Assembly (NCBI RefSeq): GCF_000025345.1
Contig: NC_013757.1
Span: forward strand, 2,542,001-2,606,000
DNA length: 64,000 nucleotides
DNA from: Geodermatophilus obscurus DSM 43160
GTDB taxonomy: Bacteria; Actinomycetota; Actinomycetes; Mycobacteriales; Geodermatophilaceae
Reading direction: 5' to 3'
In this document: positions 24,586-33,587 of the stretch, one piece after another
Layout of the letters: each line of letters begins with the position of its first letter
How positions within the stretch are numbered: position 1 is the stretch's first letter
Notes under the pieces: generated by a model
Databases searched by the model: none
Seen by the model: only the letters and a program-made list of their open reading frames with translations
Told to the model about the DNA's origin: nothing
Translations under genes and position numbers: made by a program

Positions 24586-25551
24586 GTGCTGGGTCGAGTC
24601 CGTCGGGCACTTCGGGTACGAGCACGCGGAGCCGTCGATCCGCGTCGGCCGGACGGGCGTGCAGCACCCGGGCAGGACGCCCTCGTCGCCGAGCTGGGGG
24701 ACCTCGTGGCGCGGGCACGTGCGGACCTGGAGGCCCTCGTCCGCGAGCACGGCAGGGACGTCGAGGAGATGCTGCACCGGCAGGCCGAGCGGGTGATCGC
24801 GGCCGTGCGCGAGGCCGAGATGCGCGAGCGCCGCGACATCCGGGCCGCCGGTGAGCGGGCGGCCGTCCTGGCCAGCGCGCGGTTCGCGCAGGAGCGGATG
24901 CCGGACGCCTCGCTGTTCGCGGACGCGCCGGAGACCCTGGAGCACGCCCTCCGGCTGGCGCCCGACGACGGGATGGCGCTGGAGTTCGGCGTCTACACCG
25001 GTGGCACGCTGACGGTCATCGCGCAGGCCCGCGACGGCAGGGACGTGTACGGGTTCGACTCCTTCACGGGCCTGCCCGAGAGCTGGCGCTCGCGCTACCC
25101 GGCCGGCGCCTTCGAGGTCGACGCCGTGCCGACGATCCCGGGCGCCGAGCTGGTCGTCGGCCTGTTCGAGGACACGCTGGCGGGGTTCCTCGCCGACCAC
25201 CCCGGGCCCGTGGCCTTCCTGCACCTCGACGCCGACCTGTACTCCTCGACCAGGACGGTGCTCGACCACGTCGGCCCGAGGCTCCGTCCCGGCACCGTCA
25301 TCCTGTTCGACGAGTACTTCAACTACGCCGGCTGGGAGGAGCACGAGCACCGCGCCTGGTCGGAGTTCGTGGCCGCCAGCGGGATCGGCTTCCGCTACGA
25401 GGGCTACACCCACGACGACGAGCAGGTGGTCGTCCGGGTGACCGAACTCCCGGCCGGCACGGCTCCCGGTCAGGACCGTGGGTCCGGGTCGGCGGAGCCG
25501 TCGTCGGCTGCTGCGACGCCGGGTGGCGACGTCGCGACGGGGGAGCGGTGA
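24586..25551 (+). CDS. Class I SAM-dependent methyltransferase (TylF-like)
   Basis: A 321-residue protein. The N-terminal ~110 residues form a charged helical region (LVARARADLEALVREHGRDVEEMLHRQAERVIAA), probably coiled coil. The second half is a Rossmann methyltransferase: LEFGVYTGGTLTVIA is the SAM loop, followed by GFDSFTGLPESWR, and FLHLDADLYSSTRTVLDHV and VILFDEYFNYAGW, which contain the metal and catalytic acids of the TylF/MycF macrocin O-methyltransferase group. It probably methylates a sugar or small hydroxyl substrate. GTG 24586 is preceded by GGGAG at six bases; GTG 24706 is an alternative. It is not in an evident biosynthetic cluster. Confidence 0.78.
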   Translation: MLGRVRRALRVRARGAVDPRRPDGRAAPGQDALVAELGDLVARARADLEALVREHGRDVEEMLHRQAERVIAAVREAEMRERRDIRAAGERAAVLASARFAQERMPDASLFADAPETLEHALRLAPDDGMALEFGVYTGGTLTVIAQARDGRDVYGFDSFTGLPESWRSRYPAGAFEVDAVPTIPGAELVVGLFEDTLAGFLADHPGPVAFLHLDADLYSSTRTVLDHVGPRLRPGTVILFDEYFNYAGWEEHEHRAWSEFVAASGIGFRYEGYTHDDEQVVVRVTELPAGTAPGQDRGSGSAEPSSAAATPGGDVATGER

Positions 25552-25591
25552 CCGGACGGGGGCGTGGTCCCCGGGTCGCCGTCGTCGGCAC

Positions 25592-26332
25592 TCAGCGGTC
25601 GCTGTCGGCGTCCTCCCGCAACTCCTCGGGGTCGATCCGGCGGGCGACCAGGTCCGCGGCGAGGTCGTCGGCGGTCCGGTCGGTGGCATAGGCGTGGGCG
25701 CGCAGCAACCCGAGCGCGTCCGGGAAGGGCACGTGGAGGGCGGCCATGACCAGGCCCACGGCCGTCCAGAGCCGGCTGCGGCGGCGCGCGGCGGGGGTCC
25801 GGACCCAGACCGGCTCCTCGACGGCGGGCCAGGGGGACCAGTCGCCGGCCGGCCCGAGGCGCTCGGCGACCAGGCCGGCGACGAGCCTGGCCTGGAAGAC
25901 GTCGATCATGGCCGCGCCGTCGGGGTCGGTGGAGAACAGGTCCATGCCCGCGACGCCCCTCAGCGGGTCCGGCAGGCACAGGGCCAGCACGCTGCGCAGC
26001 GGCGTCCGGGTGACCAGCAGGTCGTGGAAGATCGGCCACCGGCGTGCCATCGACCCCTCGGTGGCGAACACCGGGTAGCGGGTCTCGGCGGCCAGCAGGC
26101 ACGGGCCCGCACCTGCGGTGAACTGCAGGGACTCCGCCAGCGACGCGACCGCGGAGCTCGCCGCCAGGGGCGTCCGGAGGTCCGGGCCCCGGTGGATGCT
26201 CAACCCGACGCCGTCGACGGGCAGCACGGCGGCGGCAGCCCGGGCCAGCCGGTCCGGCAGCAGGTCCGGGTCGCCGGACCGGGCGGTGGACTCGGCGTCC
26301 AGCGCCTCCGCGAAGCGACTGGTGGTGTCCAC
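25592..26332 (-). CDS. GAF-ANTAR transcription antiterminator
   Basis: A 246-residue regulator. Residues ~20-170 form a GAF domain (VDGVGLSIHRGPDLRTPLAASS, FTAGAGPCLLAAETRYPVF). Residues ~185-240 form an ANTAR domain (RRSRLWTAVGLVMAALHVPFPDALGLLRAHA). ANTAR proteins bind paired RNA hairpins and allow transcription to pass terminators. It is transcribed alone, divergent from the HpcH aldolase over 261 bp. That spacer holds a small inverted repeat (TGCGGG-N7-CCCGCA at 26395-26413) but no clear gene. The GAF ligand and RNA targets are not known. Confidence 0.85.
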   Translation of the reverse strand: MDTTSRFAEALDAESTARSGDPDLLPDRLARAAAAVLPVDGVGLSIHRGPDLRTPLAASSAVASLAESLQFTAGAGPCLLAAETRYPVFATEGSMARRWPIFHDLLVTRTPLRSVLALCLPDPLRGVAGMDLFSTDPDGAAMIDVFQARLVAGLVAERLGPAGDWSPWPAVEEPVWVRTPAARRRSRLWTAVGLVMAALHVPFPDALGLLRAHAYATDRTADDLAADLVARRIDPEELREDADSDR

Positions 26333-26593
26333 GGCCGGCCCCCCGAGGCCGCCCTCGCGACGCTGAGCCCAGCGGCGGCGGCCCTGTTGTCAGGTGCGGG
26401 ATCCGTGCCCGCATCCGGTCGCTGCAAACGCCCGGACGGCCCACCCCGGTCGACCGGAGTCCGCGTCCCGACCGGCCCCTTCCCCGCGGGGTGCGCAGCC
26501 TCGGTCGCGCGTGCCAGGGTCCCCGAGCAGGATCGTCCCGGGCGGCGGCCGGCGTCGCCGGGGCGGCGAGCCGGAGGAGGGGTGGGTCCGGGG

Positions 26594-27328
26594 ATGGCGA
26601 CCAGCGAGGTGGACCTGCGGCGGCGGTGGTCCGAAGGCCGGCCGTGCCACGGCCTGTGGAGCCAGCTGCCGGGCGCGGTGACCGGTGAGGTGCTGGCACG
26701 CACCGGCGCGGACTTCGTCGTCGTCGACCTGCAGCACGGTGCGACGGCCGAGGCCGACCTGCCGGGCGTCGCGGCGGCGATCACCGCGGCGGGCTCGGTG
26801 CCGCTCGTCCGGACCCGCAGCCCCGCCTTCGCCGACGTGGGGCGACCGCTCGACCTGGGTGCCCGCGGCGTGATCGTGCCCAACGTCCGGGACGCCGACC
26901 ACGCCCGGGAGGTCGTCGCCGCCTGCCGGTACGCCCCTGCCGGGGGGCGGTCGATCGGACGGCTCTCCGGCGGAGCCGACCAGCCGCTGGTCATCGTGAT
27001 GGTGGAGGCCGCGACCGCGCTCGACGACCTCGACGCCGTCCTCGCCGTCGAGGGACTGGACGGCGTGTACGTCGGTCCGGGCGACCTCTCCCTGTCGTTG
27101 CAGCTGACCGGTGAGGAACGCCGGGAGGAGCTGCGCGCCGTGCTGTCCTCGATCGTCGCCCGGGCCGGCGCCGCGGGCGTGCCCGTCGGCGTCCACGCCC
27201 GCAGCGGCGAGGAGGCCGCCGGCCACGCCGCCGAGGGCGCGACCATCGTCACGGTCGCCGTCGACGCCGTCGTCCTCGGCGAGGCCGCGACGCACCACCT
27301 CGGCGTCGCCCGCGGCCGCTCCGGCTGA
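26594..27328 (+). CDS. HpcH/HpaI-family aldolase
   Basis: A 244-residue class II pyruvate-type aldolase. Family signatures are GLWSQLPGAVTGEVLARTGADFVVVDLQHG, VRTRSPAFADVGRPLDLGARGVIVPNV, and LDGVYVGPGDLSLSL near the end, which together give the metal-binding Glu/Asp and the catalytic Arg-His surroundings. Members cleave 2-keto-4-hydroxy acids to pyruvate and an aldehyde. A GGAGGAGGGG Shine-Dalgarno lies ahead of ATG 26594. It is slightly shorter than the usual ~260 residues. It precedes the serA-like gene by about 100 bp on the same strand. The aldehyde partner is unknown. Confidence 0.82.
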   Translation: MATSEVDLRRRWSEGRPCHGLWSQLPGAVTGEVLARTGADFVVVDLQHGATAEADLPGVAAAITAAGSVPLVRTRSPAFADVGRPLDLGARGVIVPNVRDADHAREVVAACRYAPAGGRSIGRLSGGADQPLVIVMVEAATALDDLDAVLAVEGLDGVYVGPGDLSLSLQLTGEERREELRAVLSSIVARAGAAGVPVGVHARSGEEAAGHAAEGATIVTVAVDAVVLGEAATHHLGVARGRSG

Positions 27329-27425
27329 CCGCCGGCCACCCCGGTCGCCGGCGCCTCCCCGCCGCGACGGGATACTCCTCCCGACGTGGTCCGCCGGTGA
27401 CCCGCGGTCGAGGAGGTCCCTGAGC

Positions 27426-28634
27426 GTGCCGAGAGCCCTGCTGCTGGAGAACATCGACCCGGTGGCGGCCGACCTGCTCGGCTCGGCCGGCTTCGAGACC
27501 GAGTCGCTGCGGGGAGCGCTGGACGAGGCCGACCTGGTCGCTGCACTCGACGGCGTCGACGTGCTGGGCATCCGGTCGAAGACCCAGGTGACCGCGGAGG
27601 TCCTGCGCCGCCGTCCCGGCCTGGCGGCGGTGGGGGCCTTCTGCATCGGCACCAACCAGATCGACCTCGGGACGGCGGCCGGCTACGGGGTGGCGGTGTT
27701 CAACGCGCCCTACTCCAACACCCGCAGCGTGGTGGAGATGGCCATCGCGGAGATCATCATCCTGGCCCGTCGGCTGGTCGACCGGGACCGCGCGCTGCAC
27801 GCCGGGACCTGGGACAAGTCGGCGGCCGGCAGCCACGAGATCCGCGGGCGGACCCTCGGCATCGTCGGCTACGGCAACATCGGCAGCCAGCTCTCGGTGC
27901 TCGCCGAGGCGCTGGGCATGCGGGTGCTGTTCTACGACCTCGAGGACAAGCTCGCGCTGGGCAACGCGGAGGCCTGCGGCAGCCTCGAGGAGCTGCTCGA
28001 GCGGGCGGAGACCGTGACGCTGCACGTCGACGGGCGCGCCGGCAACGCGGGCCTGTTCGGCGCCGAGCAGTTCGCCCGGATGCGCCGGCGCAGCCTGTTC
28101 CTCAACCTCTCGCGCGGGTTCGTCGTCGACCACGAGGCACTGCGCGACCACGTCCTCAGCGGCCACATCGCCGGGGCCGCGGTCGACGTGTTCCCGGAGG
28201 AGCCGCGGGAGCAGGGTGACGCGTTCGGCTCCGTGCTGCGCGGCCTGCCCAACGTCATCCTCACGCCGCACGTCGGTGGGTCGACCCAGGAGGCCCAGCA
28301 CGACATCGGGCGGTTCGTGGCCGGCAAGCTCGTCGACTACACCGGCTCCGGGACCACGACGCTGAGCGTCAACCTGCCCACCGTGGCCCTGCACGGGTCG
28401 TCCGCGGCCCGCTTCGCGCTGCTGCACCGCAACGTGCCCGGCGTCCTCGCCCGCGCCGACGCGCTGGTCGGCGAGCACGGCCTCAACGTGGACGGCCAGG
28501 TGCTGGCCACCCGCGGTGAGCTGGGGTACGCGGTCACCGACGTCGGCGCGGCGCTGCCCCCTGACCTGCTGGCGGCGCTGCAGGCGCTCCCGGAGACCGT
28601 CCGCCTGACGACCTTCGGGCACCGGACCGGCTGA
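27426..28634 (+). CDS. serA: D-3-phosphoglycerate dehydrogenase
   Basis: A 402-residue 2-hydroxyacid dehydrogenase. It has the N-terminal substrate domain (VDVLGIRSKTQVTAEVL), the NAD loop VGYGNIGSQL, catalytic Arg in NLSRGFVVD, His in LTPHVGGST, and a C-terminal ACT domain (LLHRNVPGVLARADALVGEHGLNVDGQVL). Layout and length match the Escherichia coli-type SerA (~410), not the 520-residue mycobacterial form. It oxidises 3-phosphoglycerate, the first step of serine synthesis, and is probably inhibited by serine through the ACT domain. GTG 27426 has AGGAGG upstream. A second serA may exist elsewhere in the genome. Confidence 0.88.
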   Translation: MPRALLLENIDPVAADLLGSAGFETESLRGALDEADLVAALDGVDVLGIRSKTQVTAEVLRRRPGLAAVGAFCIGTNQIDLGTAAGYGVAVFNAPYSNTRSVVEMAIAEIIILARRLVDRDRALHAGTWDKSAAGSHEIRGRTLGIVGYGNIGSQLSVLAEALGMRVLFYDLEDKLALGNAEACGSLEELLERAETVTLHVDGRAGNAGLFGAEQFARMRRRSLFLNLSRGFVVDHEALRDHVLSGHIAGAAVDVFPEEPREQGDAFGSVLRGLPNVILTPHVGGSTQEAQHDIGRFVAGKLVDYTGSGTTTLSVNLPTVALHGSSAARFALLHRNVPGVLARADALVGEHGLNVDGQVLATRGELGYAVTDVGAALPPDLLAALQALPETVRLTTFGHRTG

Positions 28635-28703
28635 CCTCGCGGCCACGGGTCCGCCCCGGGTCCGCACCCCGCGCGCTCCCGGGCCCGACGAGGCGGCCGC
28701 CGG

Positions 28704-29072
28704 TCAGCCCTGCCGGGTGTCGGTCCGTCCTGCTCGCTCGGCGAACTCCCGGTAGGCGGCGAAGGCGCGCGGGCCGTACACGGTGGCCGGTCCGCCGTTC
28801 ATGGCGATGGTGACGCCGAGTGCTTCGGCGACCTCCGCCTCGGTCGCGCCGGTGCGGGCGGCGCCGCGGGCGTGCGACGCGATGCACCCGTCGCACTGCT
28901 TGCTGACCGCGATGGCCAGCGCGATCAGCTCCTTGGTCTTCTCGTCTAGGGCGCCCGCGGCGTAGGCGGCGGTGTGCATCTGGCGGTAGCCGTCGTAGAC
29001 CTCGGGGATGGCGCGACGCAGCGCGCGCGAGGGTTCGCGGAGTTCGTCCTGGACGCCGTGGCCGTAGCTCAT
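28704..29072 (-). CDS. Carboxymuconolactone decarboxylase-family protein (AhpD-like)
   Basis: A 122-residue helical protein with the CMD/AhpD signature KQCDGCIASHARGAARTGATEAEVAEALGV: Cys-x2-Cys followed by His three residues later. In AhpD-like proteins this dithiol reduces peroxiredoxin; others with the fold act as decarboxylases. The redox cysteines are intact, so peroxidase or thiol activity is more likely. ATG 29072 overlaps the stop of the 75-residue gene by four bases (ATGA), making it the third member of a strictly coupled operon with the GDPD. Longer upstream frames only read through its neighbour. Confidence 0.85.
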   Translation of the reverse strand: MSYGHGVQDELREPSRALRRAIPEVYDGYRQMHTAAYAAGALDEKTKELIALAIAVSKQCDGCIASHARGAARTGATEAEVAEALGVTIAMNGGPATVYGPRAFAAYREFAERAGRTDTRQG

Positions 29073-29296
29073 GACGGGATGGTGCCAGCCGCCGTCCCGC
29101 CGGGCTCGGTCCCCTCGGTGCACCGGGCGTCGCGGTCGGCCTCGGCGGCGCGGACGGCCTCGTCGCGGCTGGCGAACGGCCCGGCGGTGCGGCCGTCGGC
29201 CCGGCACGTCCACCGGTAGCCCTCGGGAGTCTGCTCGATGAGGTAGCCCTCCGGGTCGGACGGCCCGTGGCCCGGGCGTTCCCACGGGTCGGTCAT
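29069..29296 (-). CDS. 75-residue protein, unknown function
   Basis: A small acidic protein with the segment PEGYLIEQTPEGYRWTCRADGRTAGPFASRDEAVRAAEADRDARC. The pattern of aromatic strand, GPF turn and helix looks like a compact stand-alone domain of a kind common in actinobacteria, but I cannot name it. Both ends overlap neighbours by four bases (ATGA with GDPD upstream and with the CMD gene downstream). That exact coupling is the best evidence it is a real gene. Two cysteines are present; no signal or membrane segment is seen. Confidence 0.75.
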   Translation of the reverse strand: MTDPWERPGHGPSDPEGYLIEQTPEGYRWTCRADGRTAGPFASRDEAVRAAEADRDARCTEGTEPGGTAAGTIPS

Positions 29297-30582
29297 GTGA
29301 GCACCACGTCCTTGAAGCGCACCCCGGCGAACGCGCCGCCGAGGTGGACGACGGGCACGGGGCGGTGACCGGCGTCCGCGACGGTCACGGTCCCGTCGAC
29401 GTCGCCGGCGCGGGTGAAGAGGAGGCCCGAACCGGTGACGGTGATCCGGAGCGGCACGTAGCTGCCCGTCGCCGGCGCCGTCGCCCCCGTCGAGGAGGCC
29501 AGCGGAGTGGCGACTCCCTCGACGACCCGCTGGATGTCCAGGCTGCCGTCCCCGCGCAGCAGGAACAGGTAGCCGTCGGCGCCGGGCGACCGGTCGGACG
29601 ACGGCCGGTACGGGTGGTCGTCGGTGCTCAGGAAGACGAACGCGCAGCTCGCGCGGCCGTTTGAGCAGGTCTCGTCCAGGCGGAGGACGAGGCGCAGCGT
29701 GAACGCGGCCGGGTCCGGCGGTGCCAGGAAACCCATGAGCGTGGAGGTGGCGGTGCCGGAGACGTCGAAGCCCCAGGAACCGTCGTCCGCGTGGAACCGG
29801 CCGCGGCCGGTGTCCGGCAGCATCCCGGGTAGCCAGACCTGACGGGCGAACAGGTCCGAGGTGCGCCGCGCCGCGTCCCCCGCGATGTAGACCGGGTCGT
29901 CGGAGAAGATCGCGTCCACGCCGTCGGCGACGAGGACGTCCCGCAGGTGTCGGCGGTTCACCGTGTGACAGGCCACCTCGATCCCCACGGCGTGCGCTCG
30001 TGCGCACACCGTCGGGGTCACGGAGCCCACCTCCGGACCGATCCAGCCGATGCCCTCGGCGGCGGCCCGGTCGACGTCGGTGCTCCCCAGCCAGATGACG
30101 TCCCACCCCCGCGAGCGCGCCAGCCGGCAGTCGGCCAGCGCGTAGGACTGCAGCAGGACGGACGCCGGGCTGATCCCGCGTCGGTCCAGTGCGTCGATCA
30201 TCGGCCCCATCGCGTCGCTGCTCTTGGCCTCGGCGCAGAGGAGGACGCGGTTGCCGAACTCGGTGAGCACCTCCTCGAACAGCGGAGGGCGCAGCCCGTC
30301 GGGCCACCCTCCGCCGAGGGTGGCCGAGGCGTCGATGTCGAGCTGCTTCCAGGACACCGACGTGTGGTCGGCGACGTTGCCGCTGGAGGTGGTCATGCGG
30401 TCCACGGTGCCGTCGTGCATGACGCCGAGGCCGCCGTCGGCGAGCGTGCCGACGTCCTGCTCGATGACCGGCAGACCCTGGCCCACCGCCACCCGGTAGC
30501 CCTCCAACGTGTGCTCGGGCACCTGCATGGCCCCTCCGCGGTGGGCGATGACGAACGGCCGGCTCAGGTGGGCGAAGTCCAC
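29293..30582 (-). CDS. Glycerophosphodiester phosphodiesterase with C-terminal jelly-roll-like domain
   Basis: A 429-residue protein. Residues ~8-250 are a GDPD TIM barrel: catalytic His14 (IAHRGGAM), metal-binding Glu41 and Asp43 (IEQDVGTL) and His56 (GVMHDGTVDRM). It hydrolyses glycerophosphodiesters to glycerol 3-phosphate. Residues ~270-429 form a strand-rich region (GYLFLLRGDGSLDIQRV, YVPLRITVTG, VHLGGAFAGVRFKDVVLT) resembling LamG-type sugar- or surface-binding domains. No signal peptide is visible even though such a domain is usually extracellular. GTG 30582 has AGGA upstream. It heads the three-gene coupled operon. The substrate is uncertain. Confidence 0.8.
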   Translation of the reverse strand: MDFAHLSRPFVIAHRGGAMQVPEHTLEGYRVAVGQGLPVIEQDVGTLADGGLGVMHDGTVDRMTTSSGNVADHTSVSWKQLDIDASATLGGGWPDGLRPPLFEEVLTEFGNRVLLCAEAKSSDAMGPMIDALDRRGISPASVLLQSYALADCRLARSRGWDVIWLGSTDVDRAAAEGIGWIGPEVGSVTPTVCARAHAVGIEVACHTVNRRHLRDVLVADGVDAIFSDDPVYIAGDAARRTSDLFARQVWLPGMLPDTGRGRFHADDGSWGFDVSGTATSTLMGFLAPPDPAAFTLRLVLRLDETCSNGRASCAFVFLSTDDHPYRPSSDRSPGADGYLFLLRGDGSLDIQRVVEGVATPLASSTGATAPATGSYVPLRITVTGSGLLFTRAGDVDGTVTVADAGHRPVPVVHLGGAFAGVRFKDVVLT

Positions 30583-30752
30583 GGGGTGATCCTGAGGCCC
30601 CGACCGCGCGGATTGCGGCCGAGCGGCCGCCCGGCTTCGACCTCGTCCTCGTCCTGCCCGCCCGACCACGCGGCGGACCGGGACCGCGTCGGTGAGCCGG
30701 TTCCCCGGCAGCCGTGCCGTGGTACCGGAGGCTCGGGAGAGGGGAGGCGGCG

Positions 30753-31946
30753 ATGGCGCCGGACGACGTCCTGATCCGGGGAGCCAAGCTCTTCGACGGG
30801 CACGGCTTCCACCCCCCCGGCTGCCTGCTCGTGCGGCAGGGGCGCGTCGCTGCGCTCGCCGAGCGGCTGACCCCTCCCGCGGAGGTACCGGTCGTGGAGG
30901 CCCGTGGGGACACCGTGCTGCCCGGCCTGATCGACGCCCACGTGCACGTCTCTCCCGGCGACCTGCAGGTGGCGTTGCAGGCGGGGGTCACCACGGAGGT
31001 GGACATGTTCGGCGACCCCGGCCTCATCGGGTCGCTGCGGCAGCAGGCGTCGTCCGACCCCGGCACGGCCGATCTGCGCTCGGCCGGCACCGGTGCCACC
31101 GCTCCAGGCGGGCACCCGACCCGGCTGGTCGAGCGTGGGCTGTTGGCGCCTTTCCCCACGGTGGCCGGCCCGGAAGCGGCTGAGGGCTTCGTCGCGGCTC
31201 GGGTCGCCGAGGGTTCCTCGTTCCTCAAGGTGGTCCTGGAGGACGGCACGACGTCCGGGCACCCGTGCCCCGCCCTGACCGCCGACACCGTGCTGGCGCT
31301 GGTGGACGCGGCGCACGCACGCGATCTCCTCGTGGTCGCCCACGTCCTCACGCAGGCGCACGCGCTCGTCGCCGTCGGCGCGGGCGTCGACGGGCTGGCC
31401 CACCTGTTCCTGGACGAGCCGCCTGCGCCGCGGTTCCTCGACGCCGTCGCGCAGCGCGACGTGTTCGTGATCCCGACGCTCACCTCGCTCGCTGCCCGCG
31501 CAGGCCACGACCGAGGACGGGCCCTGGCCGCCGATCCCCACCTCGGTCCGCTCCTGGACCCGCGCCGGCGTGCCGTCCTGGAGACGGACTTCCCCGCCGC
31601 GCCGGGCGCCCGGGCCGACCTGGGGCACGCGATGGACACCGTCGACGCGCTGCACCGGGCAGGCCGGCGGATCCTGGCCGGCACCGATGCGTCCAGCCCG
31701 GGCACCGCCCACGGTGCCAGCCTGCACGACGAGCTCTCCCTGCTGGTGCAGGCCGGCCTGTCCCCGGCCGCGGCCCTGACCGCAGCGACCAGTGCTCCGG
31801 CCACCGCACTCGGCCTCCCCGACCGAGGAGCGCTCACCCCGGGGATGCGCGCCGACCTCGTGCTCGTCCACGGCGACCCCGAGCTCGACATCACCCGGAC
31901 CCGGGACGTCGCGCAGGTCTGGCGCGCGGGCCACCGAGCGACCTGA
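30753..31946 (+). CDS. Amidohydrolase-superfamily protein (imidazolonepropionase-like)
   Basis: A 397-residue metal hydrolase. Ligands are visible in order: His-x-His in LIDAHVHVSP, the likely carboxylated Lys in SSFLKVVLEDG, His in VVAHVLTQ, His in GLAHLFLDE and Asp in LAGTDASSPG. The N- and C-termini supply the small beta-sandwich (VLIRGAKLFDG ... GALTPGMRADLVLVHGDP). It probably opens a cyclic amide, or hydrolyses a peptide or lactone. GGGGAGG precedes ATG 30753. It is divergent from the GDPD operon and 69 bases upstream of the DUF3616-GNAT gene on the same strand. Confidence 0.85.
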   Translation: MAPDDVLIRGAKLFDGHGFHPPGCLLVRQGRVAALAERLTPPAEVPVVEARGDTVLPGLIDAHVHVSPGDLQVALQAGVTTEVDMFGDPGLIGSLRQQASSDPGTADLRSAGTGATAPGGHPTRLVERGLLAPFPTVAGPEAAEGFVAARVAEGSSFLKVVLEDGTTSGHPCPALTADTVLALVDAAHARDLLVVAHVLTQAHALVAVGAGVDGLAHLFLDEPPAPRFLDAVAQRDVFVIPTLTSLAARAGHDRGRALAADPHLGPLLDPRRRAVLETDFPAAPGARADLGHAMDTVDALHRAGRRILAGTDASSPGTAHGASLHDELSLLVQAGLSPAAALTAATSAPATALGLPDRGALTPGMRADLVLVHGDPELDITRTRDVAQVWRAGHRAT

Positions 31947-32015
31947 GCGCCGGCCGCCCTCGCCGCCACGTCCGGGGCGGCGTCCGCCCGGCTGTCCCCG
32001 TGCCAGGGTGGCGCC

Positions 32016-33587
32016 ATGACCGTGGAACGGACGGTCCGGCTGCAGTTCGAGGAGTCGGCGCGGACGGCCGGGACCCACAGCAACCTCTCGGCCGTCCGCA
32101 GCGACGGCGCCGTCCTCTGGGTCGCCGGCGACGAGACCGCGACGATCGAGCGGCTGGTCGCCGACGCCCCGGACGAGCCGCACCGCTACGCGCAGCAGAC
32201 CGGTTTCCGCCTCGCCGACCTCGTGGAGCTGCCGGCCACCGATGACGACGAGGACGAGGCCGACATCGAAGGCCTGGCCCGGCACGGCCGCTTCCTGTGG
32301 GCGGTCGGGTCGCACAGCCTGCGCCGCAAGCAGATCAAGGCCCGGCACAGCGGCGCCGAGGCCCTGCGCCGGCTGGCCGCGGTCACCGGCCAGCCCAACC
32401 CCCAGCTCCTCGTCCGCTTGCCGGTCGGCGTGGTGGACGGCCTGCCGACCGTCGTGCGCGAGCTGGAGGAGGACGGGGTGCGGCACCGCGCCGCATCGTT
32501 CGGCCTGCACGGCCCCGACCTGCGGGAGGTCCTGGCCGACGACGAGCACCTGGGCCCGTTCCTGCCGCTGCCGGGCAAGGACAACGGACTGGACGTCGAG
32601 GGCATCGCCGTCGCCGGGCCGCGGGTGTACCTGGGCCTGCGCGGGCCGGTGCTGCGCGGCTGGGCCGTGGTGCTGGAGCTGCGCCCCGAGGTCGACCCCG
32701 ACACCCCCGAGCGGCTGCGCCTGACCGCGTTCGACGACGGCCGCCCGTACCGCAAGCACGTCCTGCGGCTGCGCGGCCTCGGGATCCGAGACCTCTGCCC
32801 GCACGGCGACGACCTGCTCGTGCTGGCCGGGCCGACGATGGACCTCGACGGGCCGGTGCACGTCTTCCGCTGGCACGGGACACTGCAGGCGGACACACCG
32901 CAGGTGGTCCGCGGCGACCTGCTCACGCGAGAGCTCGACCTGCCCTACGGTGAGGGACACGACCACGCCGAGGGCATCGGAGTGCTCGGTCCGGCCGACA
33001 GCCCGCGCCTGCTGGTCGTCTACGACAGCCCGTCCCCGGCGCGGCTGACCGACGACGGGAGCGTCCTCGCCGACGTGGTCCGGCTGCCGGGTGCGCCGGG
33101 CGGGTCCGCACCCGACACGGCGTCGCCGGACGTGCACCTGCGGGAGATCACCGACGACAACCGCGAGGCGGTCCGCGCGCTGCGCGTCCGAGGTCGCCAG
33201 AAGCGGTTCGTCGCCTCGGTGTCCTGCTCGCTGCGGGACGCCGCCGAGACGCCGAAGGCGAGACCGTGGTACCGGGCGGTGTACCGCGGCGACGAGCCGG
33301 TCGGCTTCGTGATGCTCTCCTGGAAGCCGCGGAGCGGCCAATACCGGGGGCGCCACTTCCTGTGGCGGCTGTTGATCGACAAGCGCCACCAAGGACGCGG
33401 GATCGGCCGAGCGGTGCTGACGCAGATCGTCGACCTGGTGCGAGCCGACGGCGGTACCGAGCTGGTGACCAGCTACGAGCCCGGCGAGGGCGGACCGTGG
33501 CCCTTCTACGAGCGGTTCGGCTTCCGGCCGACCGGTGACGAGGACGACGGCGAGATCGTCCTGCGGCTCCCACTGTCCGCACCCTGA
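32016..33587 (+). CDS. DUF3616 domain fused to a GNAT acetyltransferase
   Basis: A 523-residue single reading frame with two parts. Residues ~15-350 match DUF3616, a repeat-rich, probably propeller-like domain: HSNLSAVRSDGAVLWVAGDE, EGLARHGRFLWAVGSHSLRRK, KDNGLDVEGIAVAGPRVYLGLRGPV. Residues ~370-523 form a GNAT domain of the diamine/spermidine N-acetyltransferase type (VHLREITDDNREAVRAL, then HQGRGIGRAVL at about 458-468 as the acetyl-CoA loop, and WPFYERFGFRPTG). DUF3616 has no known function. The junction is a short Pro/Gly-rich linker with no stop or shift. ATG 32016 is the natural start. The substrate is unknown. Confidence 0.85.
   Translation: MTVERTVRLQFEESARTAGTHSNLSAVRSDGAVLWVAGDETATIERLVADAPDEPHRYAQQTGFRLADLVELPATDDDEDEADIEGLARHGRFLWAVGSHSLRRKQIKARHSGAEALRRLAAVTGQPNPQLLVRLPVGVVDGLPTVVRELEEDGVRHRAASFGLHGPDLREVLADDEHLGPFLPLPGKDNGLDVEGIAVAGPRVYLGLRGPVLRGWAVVLELRPEVDPDTPERLRLTAFDDGRPYRKHVLRLRGLGIRDLCPHGDDLLVLAGPTMDLDGPVHVFRWHGTLQADTPQVVRGDLLTRELDLPYGEGHDHAEGIGVLGPADSPRLLVVYDSPSPARLTDDGSVLADVVRLPGAPGGSAPDTASPDVHLREITDDNREAVRALRVRGRQKRFVASVSCSLRDAAETPKARPWYRAVYRGDEPVGFVMLSWKPRSGQYRGRHFLWRLLIDKRHQGRGIGRAVLTQIVDLVRADGGTELVTSYEPGEGGPWPFYERFGFRPTGDEDDGEIVLRLPLSAP

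Noticed and set aside
26395-26413. Inverted repeat ahead of the ANTAR gene considered as an ANTAR RNA target
   Set aside because: Only one stem, with a seven-base loop; ANTAR targets need two stems with hexaloops having A1 and G4.
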